The notes under the pieces: generated by a model
The model's database searches: none
Told to the model about the DNA's origin: nothing
The model's input: only the letters and a program-made list of their open reading frames with translations
Shown: one piece after another, positions 33,383 through 44,349 of the stretch
Layout of the letters: every line of letters starts with the position of its first letter
Numbering within the stretch: the stretch's first letter is position 1
Position numbers and translations under genes: made by a program
Origin: Candidatus Saccharimonadota bacterium
GTDB lineage: Bacteria; Patescibacteriota; Saccharimonadia; Saccharimonadales; Saccharimonadaceae
Direction: 5' to 3'
Assembly (NCBI GenBank): GCA_017552385.1
Contig: JAFZQB010000012.1
Location: 1-64,000, forward strand
DNA: 64,000 nucleotides

Positions 33383-33411
33383 TTGATTTTTATTTTGAAA
33401 GTGGTTATACT
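33383..33411 (+). promoter_or_regulatory. Promoter of the structured RNA upstream of rsmH
   Basis: TTGATT (33383-33388), a 17-nt spacer and TATACT (33406-33411); start near 33418. Confidence 0.75.
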
Positions 33412-33417
33412 AATGAC

Positions 33418-33750
33418 AAGTAGATGTCATAAATAAAAACGAAACACAAAAATCTACGAAGGTACATTAAAATCGGTTTGAGAACGATTAACAGGGAGTT
33501 TTGGCGCGCGGTTACTTTTAGCGATACGCGTCAACAAAATCGTCGGTACATTCTAAAACTAACACCTCCCAATTAAAACTCTGTAAGTGGCATTTGATAA
33601 AAATGTTCACTTAGCAACCAGTTACACAATAATCTCTCAACGGCCGCAATATGAGTCGAGGCTTGCCTCAACAGATTGCGGTAGATCTAGTGTAAGGGAA
33701 AACAAAAATCGAACAAACACAAAAACGCTGAAATTTCTTGTTAAGCGTTC
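33418..33750 (+). ncRNA. Candidate structured RNA or long leader upstream of rsmH
   Basis: This 330-nt gene-free stretch begins at a good promoter and can form at least five helices: GTAGAT/ATCTAC (33420-33425 with 33452-33457), ACGATT/AATCGT (33484-33489 with 33538-33543), an 11-bp hairpin (33584-33594 with 33602-33613), a nested arm TTACAC/GTGTAA (33622-33627 with 33690-33695) enclosing CCGCAAT/ATTGCGG and GAGG/CCTC, and AACGCT/AGCGTT (33724-33729 with 33744-33749). Alternative pairings exist: GGGAG 33494-33498 can pair with CTCCC 33566-33570, or GAGTTTT 33496-33502 with AAAACTC 33575-33581. No terminator is seen. rsmH also has its own -10 box, so this may be a separate RNA. No RNase P, tmRNA or T-box hallmark was found. 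Confidence 0.5.
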
Positions 33751-33771
33751 TCAAACTAAAGAAGAAGCATA

Positions 33772-33780
33772 TGATATAAT
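33772..33780 (+). promoter_or_regulatory. Extended -10 of rsmH
   Basis: TGATATAAT ending 12 nt before the rsmH ATG. Confidence 0.6.
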
Positions 33781-33792
33781 GAAATATATCAT

Positions 33793-34668
33793 ATGGAAGA
33801 GCTTCATAAACCCGTATTATTGTCGGAAGTGCTCGAGGTCCTGGGCCCTAGACCCGGTGAGACGTATTTAGATCTCACGGCTGGGTATGGAGGACATGCG
33901 AGTAAAGTTTTGGATTTAACACGGAATTATAAAGACTCGGTCTTGGTTGATCGAGACTTATTCGCGGTAGAATTTCTAAAAGGGAAGTACTTAGGTGAAC
34001 CTATAGAGATCGTGAATGAAGATTTTTACAATTCGGTGCTGAAGGTTATAGAGTGTGGCAATACTTTTGACATGGTACTGGCTGATTTTGGAGTTTCTTC
34101 CCCGCAATTAGATAGGAGTGAAAGAGGGTTTTCTTTTCGTGCGGATGGGCCATTAGATATGCGGATGGATAAAAGCCAAGAATTGACGGCCGGAAGGGTA
34201 GTTAATCGCTATCCAGAGGGAAAATTGGCAGAGATATTTGAAAAGTATGGTGAAGAGAGGCCTGGGAATGCGAAGAGACTAGCAAGAGAGATAGTGCATG
34301 CGCGACCATTTGAGACTACTTTAGAGCTAGCTGATTTTATAAAAGCTAAGTCTGGGTATTCTAAAATGCATCCAGCGACAAAAATCTTTCAGGCGATACG
34401 GATAGAAGTGAACGATGAGTTGGGTCTAATAGAGAGGACATTGCCACTGATTCCTAAAGTATTGAACACTGGCGGAAGAGTGGCGATAATCACATTCCAT
34501 AGCCTGGAAGATAGGTTAGTAAAACAATACTTCAAAGAAGCATCAAGCTTTGGTGAAGAGTCAGAATTAGAGCTTATCAATAAGAATCCAATAATCGCGG
34601 GCGAAAATGAACTGGTTAACAACCCCAGGGCTAGAAGTGCAAAGTTAAGAGCCGCGAGAAAACGCTAA
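33793..34668 (+). CDS. rsmH: 16S rRNA m4C1402 methyltransferase RsmH (MraW)
   Basis: SAM-dependent N4-methylation of C1402 in 16S rRNA. The N-terminal HKPVLLSEVLEVL, SAM motif I LDLTAGYGGHASKVL near residue 28, DFGVSSPQLDRSERGFSFR near 97 and the C-terminal ITFHSLEDR near 233 are all family-specific. At 291 aa the length is normal. It is normally the second gene of dcw (after mraZ); here mraZ is absent and a structured RNA precedes it. Confidence 0.95.
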   Translation: MEELHKPVLLSEVLEVLGPRPGETYLDLTAGYGGHASKVLDLTRNYKDSVLVDRDLFAVEFLKGKYLGEPIEIVNEDFYNSVLKVIECGNTFDMVLADFGVSSPQLDRSERGFSFRADGPLDMRMDKSQELTAGRVVNRYPEGKLAEIFEKYGEERPGNAKRLAREIVHARPFETTLELADFIKAKSGYSKMHPATKIFQAIRIEVNDELGLIERTLPLIPKVLNTGGRVAIITFHSLEDRLVKQYFKEASSFGEESELELINKNPIIAGENELVNNPRARSAKLRAARKR

Positions 34669-34776
34669 GCTAAGAATTAGAGAGTGTGAGTGTGGATCTG
34701 GCTAGAGAGCGGAGTATTTCTTTAACCTTGGATTGTTAAAAACAAACAATAAAAATAAAAATAAAGGAGCAAAACT

Positions 34777-34842
34777 ATGCCAAAGCAAATTGTTGTTTCC
34801 AACAAGAGCCGTGCACAAAAAGTGAAAGTACACTTTTGCTAA
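34777..34842 (+). CDS. Possible 21-aa leader peptide before ftsL
   Basis: The ATG at 34777 stands 7 nt after a strong AAAGGAG and opens a 21-codon frame (starting MPKQIVV and ending VHFC) that stops at 34840-34842. The peptide is basic. Its 3' part overlaps a hairpin (34816-34824 with 34831-34838), and three further hairpins follow before the ftsL-like gene. This is the layout of a translated leader controlling attenuation, but no run of regulatory codons is obvious. Confidence 0.45.
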   Translation: MPKQIVVSNKSRAQKVKVHFC

Positions 34843-34843
34843 C

Positions 34844-34996
34844 GTCTAACCCATGGGGGATGGGGGAGACATGGCCCGAAAGGGCTGCCACAACTATGAT
34901 TGGTTGCGGAGTCTAAAAAGAGTGTGTTATATATTTATGACCTTCCCGAACCGGGCCTGGAGCACTTATTGCTCTGTTCCGGATAACCCGGTTCGG
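34844..34996 (+). promoter_or_regulatory. Multi-hairpin leader of the ftsL-like gene
   Basis: Hairpin 1: GTCT-aa-CCCAT with ATGGG-gg-AGAC (34844-34870). Hairpin 2: GCCC, GAAA tetraloop, GGGC (34874-34885). Hairpin 3: a perfect 10-bp stem CCGAACCGGG (34946-34955) with CCCGGTTCGG (34987-34996), containing an inner GAGC/GCTC stem. There is no U-run after hairpin 3, so it is not a simple terminator. It may be a riboswitch, a processing site or an RNA-binding-protein site. Confidence 0.55.
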
Positions 34997-35055
34997 ACTA
35001 AGTTATATACACCAAATCAAAATAAAAACAAAAAGGAAATATTGCGAGAAAAAAC

Positions 35056-35373
35056 ATGCGAGAATCTAGTTCGACTTGGGTCCGAAATCGGAACATTGTT
35101 AGATATACTCCAAAGACGCTCGGAAGTGTGTCGCAGGGTGTGATATTAGGTATACTTGTGCTCGTGATAGGTTTGATTTATGTAACTCAGGGAACAAAGG
35201 CAACGAGCTATGACTACGAATTGAATGAAGTAGATGATCAGATAGCTGAGCTCCAGGCGCAGATTGAAGATTTGACGCTCGAGCAAGCAAGATTAACAAG
35301 TATAGCTTCGATGGAGACAAACGAAGTGGCAACGACTATGGTGGATGGCGTAGTTAGTGGGTATGCAGAATAA
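35056..35373 (+). CDS. ftsL: FtsL/DivIC-like cell division protein
   Basis: The 105-aa protein has a short basic cytoplasmic N-terminus, one membrane helix at about residues 30-47 (GVILGILVLVIGLIYVT) and an extracytoplasmic coiled coil at about 58-85 with heptad Leu/Ile (VDDQIAELQAQIEDL). This is the FtsL/septum-formation-initiator plan, and its position after rsmH is the dcw position of ftsL. Sequence similarity in this family is low, so the name rests on topology and context. The next dcw gene, ftsI, is 7 kb away. Confidence 0.75.
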   Translation: MRESSSTWVRNRNIVRYTPKTLGSVSQGVILGILVLVIGLIYVTQGTKATSYDYELNEVDDQIAELQAQIEDLTLEQARLTSIASMETNEVATTMVDGVVSGYAE

Positions 35374-35384
35374 GAGTTAAATAG

Positions 35385-35418
35385 AAAAACCCTCGCGCAT
35401 ATTGCGAGGGCTGTTTTT
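35385..35418. terminator. Terminator between ftsL-like gene and hppA
   Basis: CCCTCGC (35390-35396) pairs with GCGAGGG (35404-35410). T-run on the plus strand, A-run upstream, so it works in both directions. Confidence 0.85.
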
Positions 35419-35426
35419 TGCCTGGA

Positions 35427-37586
35427 TTAGAGTCCCAGGAACTGGAAGAGGTTATACTGAGCGAAGATAGGTGCGAGCATGATGCCGAGAATACCGACAA
35501 TCTTCATAAAGATGTCGATACAGACGGCCACGACGTCCTTCATCCAGTCGCCGATAGTGTCGCCAATTGTGGCGGCATCATGCGCCCTGTCGTAATCTTC
35601 GGTCCCAGGTTCATACCCTTTGACCAAAGCAGCTTCAAAGCGCTTCTTACCATTGTCGGCCAGACCACCAGCATTACTGAAGTAGACAGCGCCGACTAGA
35701 CCAACCGGTACTAATCCGCTCATGAATCCACCCAAGGTTTTTATACCAAAGGTGAAACCGAGGAGAATAGTTGCGCCAACGGCAATCGCCACGGGGTTAA
35801 CCATCTTTCTAAGACCGCTTTCGGTTGCGATTTTGATACAGGCCTTGTAGTTAGGGGCTTTGTTACCAGCTTTGACATCTTTGTCTTCAAGCTGTTTGCG
35901 GCACTCTGCTGCCATTTCATCGGCAGCATCGAGTGTGTACTTTGCGAGTAATCCGCAGAATGTTCCCATGAGGCCAGCGCCAAGTAGAAGTCCTAACATG
36001 ACGTGGCCATTAAGCAAGTCCAGAATGGTTTCACCGCCAGCGTGCATGAATGTAGAGATTTGTGAAAGTACGACGGCTCCACATGAGCCAATAGCGAAAC
36101 CTTTGCCAACAGCGGCGGTTTCGTTGCCGGTAGCATCGTTTTTGTCGGTGATGATTCGAACCTTAGAAGGTAGATGACATCCTTCAGCGATACCACCAGC
36201 ATTGTCAGAGATAGGCCCAAAGGCGTCGGCGCTAATAGGTTGTGCTACGAAGCATAGCATGCCGAGCGCCATAACGGCCTGTCCATAAGGACCGCCAAGC
36301 AACCAAGCGACCCAGGAAAGTACCGCGACGACGGCAATCTCTGGGAAGCAGGAAATCCAGCCTGCCGCCTGTGCGAATGAAGCATAGAGTGCTGAACCTT
36401 GTTTAGCTTTTTCGGTAGCCCAGATACACCATTTGCTTTCCAAATCGGTAAAGTGTTGCGCGATGAAGCCGATAGCGACTCCGGCAATGATACCACAGAC
36501 CGTACTGACGAAAGGTGATCCCCAGCCGAGCTTGAATTCAGCGGGCAAAGAGCTAGCGTTGCCGAACAGGAGCAGGGAAGCGATAAAGCTTGCGACTACA
36601 GCTCCGCCGGCGGCAATCAGCATAGAGGTGTTTAGCTGACTTTTGGGGCTCTTACTATTCTTGATGTTAGATGCGTAAGCCAAACCAATAAGACTACTGA
36701 TTAGCCCGGCGACGGCCATGATAAGCGGGAAGGCAACTGTAACAGTTAGCAGATCCTGATTGCCAATGAGGCCGTAGGCGTTGACTGCCGTGACAATAGC
36801 GGTGACCGGAGTTGCCGTGAAGCTTTCTCCCAGGTCCGCTTCGTTGGCGGCGATGTCGTTGACATTATCTCCGACTTGGTCGGCGATAACGGCGGGGTTT
36901 TTGGGGTCGTCTTCTTTGAAGTGATTGGCGACTTTGCCAATGAGGTCCGCACCAATGTCAGCGGCTTTGGTATAGATTCCTCCTGGCACGCGGCAGAACA
37001 TAGCAACGATTGACCAACCTAAAGAATAGGCAGTTATTCGTGTTGCGACGGGCACCACGAAGGCAGTGGAGAAAATACCGCGCCCAGATGCTGCGGCGTC
37101 GATGCCGGTCAGCATCATGATGATAATGAGTGCAAAGACGGAAGACGCGTGAACGATAAGACCACAGATTTTGCCGCCTTTTAACGTGGTATTGACGGTG
37201 TTAGTCGTAGCAACATTCTCATCTTCATCGATATTGGCAAGAGCCGTGGCGGCTGCACGGACATTGGTGTATGTTCCGACGCTCATACCGACGATAACAG
37301 AGATTGAAGTACAAGTGAGACCAGCAAGAAATGCTAGACCACCGAATGACTCCACAAATAGACTAAGCAGGATTGCGATACCAATAGCAACTGGAACAAT
37401 TACTTTGAAGATTGACTTGGTAAAAACCTGAGAGCCTTTGCGGATACGTTCGGCGAGTTCTGACATGCCCCACTCGGGCGGGCCTTCGCTCAAGGCTTTG
37501 ACTCCATTGTACTCACGGATGATGTAAGCTGCGACGAATGCAATGATGACTAGAGATACGTAGTAGATTGCGTTCAACAAGGACAT
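35427..37586 (-). CDS. hppA: Membrane-bound pyrophosphatase (H+ or Na+ pump), K+-dependent type
   Basis: Couples pyrophosphate hydrolysis to ion export. The 719-aa protein has about 16 hydrophobic helices. The substrate-binding signature is DIGADLIGKVANHFKEDDPKNP near residue 215 (its Asp/Lys residues are clear), followed by DQVGDNVND. At the K+ selectivity site it reads GNETAAVGKGFAIGS, with Ala where K+-independent pumps have Lys, which indicates the K+-dependent subfamily. Proton versus sodium transport is not decided. A cytosolic pyrophosphatase (59066-59707) competes for the substrate. A 110-nt leader with TGCGCA-paired and CTCTGA/TCAGAG hairpins precedes it. Confidence 0.94.
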   Translation of the reverse strand: MSLLNAIYYVSLVIIAFVAAYIIREYNGVKALSEGPPEWGMSELAERIRKGSQVFTKSIFKVIVPVAIGIAILLSLFVESFGGLAFLAGLTCTSISVIVGMSVGTYTNVRAAATALANIDEDENVATTNTVNTTLKGGKICGLIVHASSVFALIIIMMLTGIDAAASGRGIFSTAFVVPVATRITAYSLGWSIVAMFCRVPGGIYTKAADIGADLIGKVANHFKEDDPKNPAVIADQVGDNVNDIAANEADLGESFTATPVTAIVTAVNAYGLIGNQDLLTVTVAFPLIMAVAGLISSLIGLAYASNIKNSKSPKSQLNTSMLIAAGGAVVASFIASLLLFGNASSLPAEFKLGWGSPFVSTVCGIIAGVAIGFIAQHFTDLESKWCIWATEKAKQGSALYASFAQAAGWISCFPEIAVVAVLSWVAWLLGGPYGQAVMALGMLCFVAQPISADAFGPISDNAGGIAEGCHLPSKVRIITDKNDATGNETAAVGKGFAIGSCGAVVLSQISTFMHAGGETILDLLNGHVMLGLLLGAGLMGTFCGLLAKYTLDAADEMAAECRKQLEDKDVKAGNKAPNYKACIKIATESGLRKMVNPVAIAVGATILLGFTFGIKTLGGFMSGLVPVGLVGAVYFSNAGGLADNGKKRFEAALVKGYEPGTEDYDRAHDAATIGDTIGDWMKDVVAVCIDIFMKIVGILGIMLAPIFAQYNLFQFLGL

Positions 37587-37704
37587 AAGGTCTTTCTCTC
37601 CCTTCCAAAGATATTAATGATCGCTCTGATTGCTAGTCAGAGATAATGAGCTTTTTGTTGCCCACACTTTTTATGCGCATCCTCCCTGTTGCGCATCGCA
37701 AGAG

Positions 37705-37713
37705 ATTATACCA
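37705..37713 (-). promoter_or_regulatory. Extended -10 promoter of hppA
   Basis: TGGTATAAT on the minus strand, about 118 nt before the ATG. The leader contains two short inverted repeats near 37630 and 37680. Confidence 0.6.
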
Positions 37714-37795
37714 CTTTTTCGAGAGAAATAAAAACTTGAGCAGAAAGGAGAGAAGGGGATGAATGGGTGTTTTGGTCGATTTTGGTACAAAAAAA

Positions 37796-37872
37796 TGGTG
37801 CGAATGAAGAGACTCTAACTCTCGACCTCTTCCTTGGCAAGGAAGCGCTCTAAACAACTGAGCTACATTCGC
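37796..37872 (-). tRNA. tRNA-Gly (GCC), with U19/A56
   Basis: 77 nt with encoded CCA. The acceptor is GCGAATG/CATTCGC. The anticodon arm CTTCC-TTGCCAA-GGAAG gives GCC. The D-loop reads AGTTGTTTA, so position 19 is T, and the T-loop reads TTAGAGT, so position 56 is A. The tertiary pair G19-C56 is thus replaced by U19-A56. The rest of the fold is intact and the promoter is strong, so it is unlikely to be a pseudogene. Confidence 0.92.
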
Positions 37873-37888
37873 ACGTTATTCGCTATGC

Positions 37889-37917
37889 ATTATAGCAAAA
37901 CTGACAAACTTTTACAA
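37889..37917 (-). promoter_or_regulatory. tRNA-Gly promoter
   Basis: TTGTAA (37912-37917), a 17-nt spacer and TATAAT (37889-37894) on the minus strand. Confidence 0.8.
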
Positions 37918-37919
37918 GC

Positions 37920-37947
37920 TTTACTTTTTTATATGTTCATATATAAT
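37920..37947 (+). promoter_or_regulatory. lemA promoter
   Basis: TTTACT (37920-37925), a 16-nt spacer and TATAAT (37942-37947); AAAGGAG precedes the ATG. Confidence 0.7.
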
Positions 37948-37970
37948 TATCTGTATAAAAGGAGAAAACA

Positions 37971-38549
37971 ATGAGCACAGGCATTATAGTCTTAATTGTT
38001 ATATTATTAGTAGTATTAATGTTGATAGCGGCCGTGTGGTCGACATACAACGGGTTAGTGAAGCTCGACGAGCGTGTAAATGAAGCTTGGTCGGATATCA
38101 CTGTCCAGTTGAAATACCGCGCAGATCTTATCCCGAATGTCGTAGAGACCGTAAAAGGTTATGCGAAGCACGAGAAAGAGGTGTTTGAGGGTGTAACCGA
38201 AGCACGCTCTGCCGTAATGGGCGCAAAGACTGTAAAATCTGCAGCCAAGGCTGAGGCGGAGATGACCAATGCACTTTCGAAAATATTCGCAATTGCAGAG
38301 GCTTATCCAGAATTGAAATCTAACAGTAACTTCCAAAAACTTCAAGAGCAACTTCAAGAGGTTGAGGATAAGATTCAAGCCTCCCGCCGTTTTTATAACG
38401 CAGGTGCAAAAGAGCTTAATACTAAGCTCAAAACTTTCCCAACAAATGTTATCAATAAAATCGTGGGGCATTTCAAGGTTCGTGATTACTTTGAGGTTGC
38501 TGAATCTGAGCGCACAAAGATTGAATCTGCTCCAGATGTAAAATTCTAA
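37971..38549 (+). CDS. lemA: LemA family protein
   Basis: The 192-aa protein has one N-terminal membrane helix (about residues 4-24), then the four-helix LemA bundle. The family pattern LVKLDERVNEAWSDITVQLK is at about 29-48 and RADLIPNVVETVKGYAKHE at about 50-68. LemA proteins are commonly cotranscribed with the HtpX protease, as here (16-nt gap). The molecular role is not established; membrane-protein quality control is implied by the neighbour. Confidence 0.93.
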   Translation: MSTGIIVLIVILLVVLMLIAAVWSTYNGLVKLDERVNEAWSDITVQLKYRADLIPNVVETVKGYAKHEKEVFEGVTEARSAVMGAKTVKSAAKAEAEMTNALSKIFAIAEAYPELKSNSNFQKLQEQLQEVEDKIQASRRFYNAGAKELNTKLKTFPTNVINKIVGHFKVRDYFEVAESERTKIESAPDVKF

Positions 38550-38565
38550 TCAGTTAGTATAATAA

Positions 38566-39424
38566 ATGTATAAAAATATCGCGGCTAACAAGCGCAACAC
38601 CGTTTTCATTATGATTGGGTTCGTGTTACTTGTGGCCGCGATTGGTGTATTGTTTGCTTATGCATACCAAGATTGGTGGATTGTGGCATGGGTAATGGGT
38701 GTAGCCGCAGCGTATGCGCTTTTTCAATATTTCGCAGCTAGTAAGATTGCAGTTGCAATGACTGGCGCTAGGAAAATTGAAAAGAAAGATTGCCCTAGAT
38801 TATATAATGCGGTTGAGAACCTAACGTTGACGGCAGGGTTGCCGATGCCGGAAGTGTATATAATTGATGACCAGGCTCCAAATGCTTTCGCCTCTGGGCG
38901 TGATCCGGACCATGCGTTAGTTTGTGCTACGACTGGATTACTTGATGTTATGGACGATAAAGAGTTGACGGCGGTTATGGCGCATGAGGTGTCGCATGTA
39001 AAGAATTACGATATTAGATTGTCGACTATTGTGTTTGGTCTAGTATGTATGATTGGATTTATTGCGGACATAGGGTGGAGGATTGCTTTTAGAAGTAGCC
39101 GAAGGAACAGTGAGGACAATAGCCCGGTAGGTATGATTATATTGCTGGTTACAATGGTGGTAGCACCGTTGGCGGCGAGCCTAGCACAAATGGCAGTATC
39201 GAGGCAGAGAGAGTATCTCGCGGATTCTTCTGCCGTAATGTTGACTAGGTATCCTGAGGGTATGATTGCAGCACTAAAGAAGTTGGAGATGCATGCTCAG
39301 CCAATGGCGCAACAGAATCCAGCGACTGAAGCGATGTTTATCGCTAATCCACTAAAGAGGAAGGGAGTTAATGGATTGTTTTCGACGCATCCGCCAATTG
39401 AAAAACGTATAGAAAGGCTAGAAA

Positions 39425-39444
<20 letters not shown>
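38566..39444 (+). CDS. htpX: Membrane zinc metalloprotease HtpX (M48)
   Basis: Degrades misfolded membrane proteins. Two N-terminal membrane helices (about residues 14-60) are followed by the active-site motif AVMAHEVSHVKN near residue 137, two further helices (about 155-210) and the third zinc ligand region SRQREYLADSSAV near 212. At 292 aa the length is standard. It overlaps the next gene by 20 nt. Confidence 0.95.
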
Positions 39445-42527
<3,083 letters not shown>

Positions 42528-42574
42528 ATTTCATCACCTATTGACAGGGGAATTTGTGATATAATAAGCATAAG

Positions 42575-44314
42575 ATGAATAATAATCGTCTAAAGTTTTT
42601 GAAGATATTATTGTATGTGGCTGTTGGAGTGATTTTGGTACGCTTGTTTATGATTCAGATAGTTCAGAAGAGTGAATGGGTTGCAAAAGCCGAAGCGCAG
42701 CACACTATGGAGAACACGATAAAAGCGAAACGAGGGGAAATATATATGATGGACGGTAATGAGCCAGTGGCTGTGGTGCTGAACGAACAAGTTTATACAA
42801 TAGCAGTTGACCCGATGATGGTCGACGAAAAGGAACTCAAAGACGTAATTTTCACGAAAGATTTGGAAAAGAATTTGACGGTTGGTCTGGATGATGTACT
42901 CGAAGATCGAGCAAGGCGATATATGATAGTGGCAAAGAATGTGAGTAGGGAACAGGCAAAGAAGATTGAAGAGAAAGACCCAGTGGGTGTTTGGCTAACA
43001 GCCACAACGAAAAGAGTGTATCCAGAAGGGACGCTAGCAGCGAGATTGCTCGGATTTGTAAACGAAGATGGGGAAGGACAATATGGCGTAGAGGGATCAC
43101 TTGACGAAGAACTGGCCGGGAAAGATGGAATGTTGAAAACGGTAGCGGATGTGAATCACGTGGCTCTATCAATTGGGAATGACAATATTAAGATCCCTGC
43201 GGAAGACGGAAAAAATGTAGTATTGAGCGTTGATCGGAACATCCAAGCTAATGTTGAGAGAATCCTGGCGCAGAAGATGGCTGAGTTTGGTAAAGACCAG
43301 GCGAGCGCGCTTGTAATGAACCCAAGGAATGGAACAGTACTTGCGATGGTGAATCTGCCTGCATATGATCCAGCAAATTATGGTAATGTTGATGGCGCGG
43401 AGGTATATGTAAATCGCGTGACAAGTGACCCGTATGAGCCAGCGAGCGTATGCAAAGGCTTTACATTTGCGACAGGAATAGACCTGGGCGCGATTAATGC
43501 TCAGACGACTTTTTATAATAATGGCTATGAGATGGTTGATGGATGGATGATAAAAAATTCGACATATGGGCAAGCGAACCTACTTGGCACGAGAACTATC
43601 CAAGAAGCATTTAACTGGAGTTTGAATACCGGAAGTATGTACGCTTTAAGAGCGATTGGTGGGGATGAGACGCAGATTACAGAGAAGGGAAGGAAGATTC
43701 TGTATGATTATTTCGTGAATCATTTCGGGCTTGGGCAAGAAACTGGCATAGAGCTGTTTGAGGCAAAAGGATTGATAAATGATCCAGTAGAGGGCGATGG
43801 GCGTGATTCAATGTATGCAAATATGACATTTGGGCAGAACTTAATGGTGACTATGATACAGGTAGCGAGTGGCTATTCGGCGTTAATAAATGGTGGCGAG
43901 TATTATGCCCCAACAATCGTGAAGGGATATATGGAGAATGGAACATTAGTAGAAAAAGAACCAATCGGTCCAGTGAGAAGAGCAGTGAAAGAAGAGACGA
44001 GCGCGCAAATGCGAGAGATGCTGTGGGGGACAAGGTCTAGTCAAAGGTTGTACGGGATTGATCGGGATGGGTATTATATCGGTGGTAAAACTGGTACGGC
44101 GCAAGTAATTCGCAACGGAGCTTATTCAATGGATGAGTGGGTGGCGACTTATATCGGATTTGGCGGGAGAACTGGTGAAATGCCAGAGTATCTTGCTATG
44201 GTGAGAATTTGGAAAGATGGAGAGACTACGGGAGCGGAACAATATGCAATGCCGGTGTTTAATGATATATCTAATTATCTGATAGATTATCTGAAAATTA
44301 AGCCAGGAGCGTAG
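42575..44314 (+). CDS. ftsI: Penicillin-binding protein, FtsI/PBP2 type
   Basis: Septal transpeptidase that cross-links peptidoglycan. One membrane helix at about residues 8-26, a PBP dimerisation domain to about 200, then the transpeptidase: the SxxK motif is SVCK near residue 291, SxN is SLN near 348 and KTGT near 504. At 579 aa the length is normal; no PASTA domains. A TGATATAAT box ends 9 nt before the ATG. mraY, ftsW, murG and an ftsQ-like gene follow in dcw order. Confidence 0.93.
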   Translation: MNNNRLKFLKILLYVAVGVILVRLFMIQIVQKSEWVAKAEAQHTMENTIKAKRGEIYMMDGNEPVAVVLNEQVYTIAVDPMMVDEKELKDVIFTKDLEKNLTVGLDDVLEDRARRYMIVAKNVSREQAKKIEEKDPVGVWLTATTKRVYPEGTLAARLLGFVNEDGEGQYGVEGSLDEELAGKDGMLKTVADVNHVALSIGNDNIKIPAEDGKNVVLSVDRNIQANVERILAQKMAEFGKDQASALVMNPRNGTVLAMVNLPAYDPANYGNVDGAEVYVNRVTSDPYEPASVCKGFTFATGIDLGAINAQTTFYNNGYEMVDGWMIKNSTYGQANLLGTRTIQEAFNWSLNTGSMYALRAIGGDETQITEKGRKILYDYFVNHFGLGQETGIELFEAKGLINDPVEGDGRDSMYANMTFGQNLMVTMIQVASGYSALINGGEYYAPTIVKGYMENGTLVEKEPIGPVRRAVKEETSAQMREMLWGTRSSQRLYGIDRDGYYIGGKTGTAQVIRNGAYSMDEWVATYIGFGGRTGEMPEYLAMVRIWKDGETTGAEQYAMPVFNDISNYLIDYLKIKPGA

Positions 44315-44349
44315 ACTTAAATGATTGTATGGAGTAAAATAGAAGAATA

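Noticed and set aside
33418-33750. T-box or RNase P interpretation
   Set aside because: No T-box sequence or RNase P core is visible.
33587-33871. 94-aa ORF across the rsmH start
   Set aside because: It overlaps the conserved N-terminus of RsmH in another frame and includes the structured RNA.
34853-35143. 96-aa ORF between rsmH and the ftsL-like gene
   Set aside because: It spans all the leader hairpins and overlaps the ftsL-like frame, which has a membrane helix and coiled coil; no Shine-Dalgarno.
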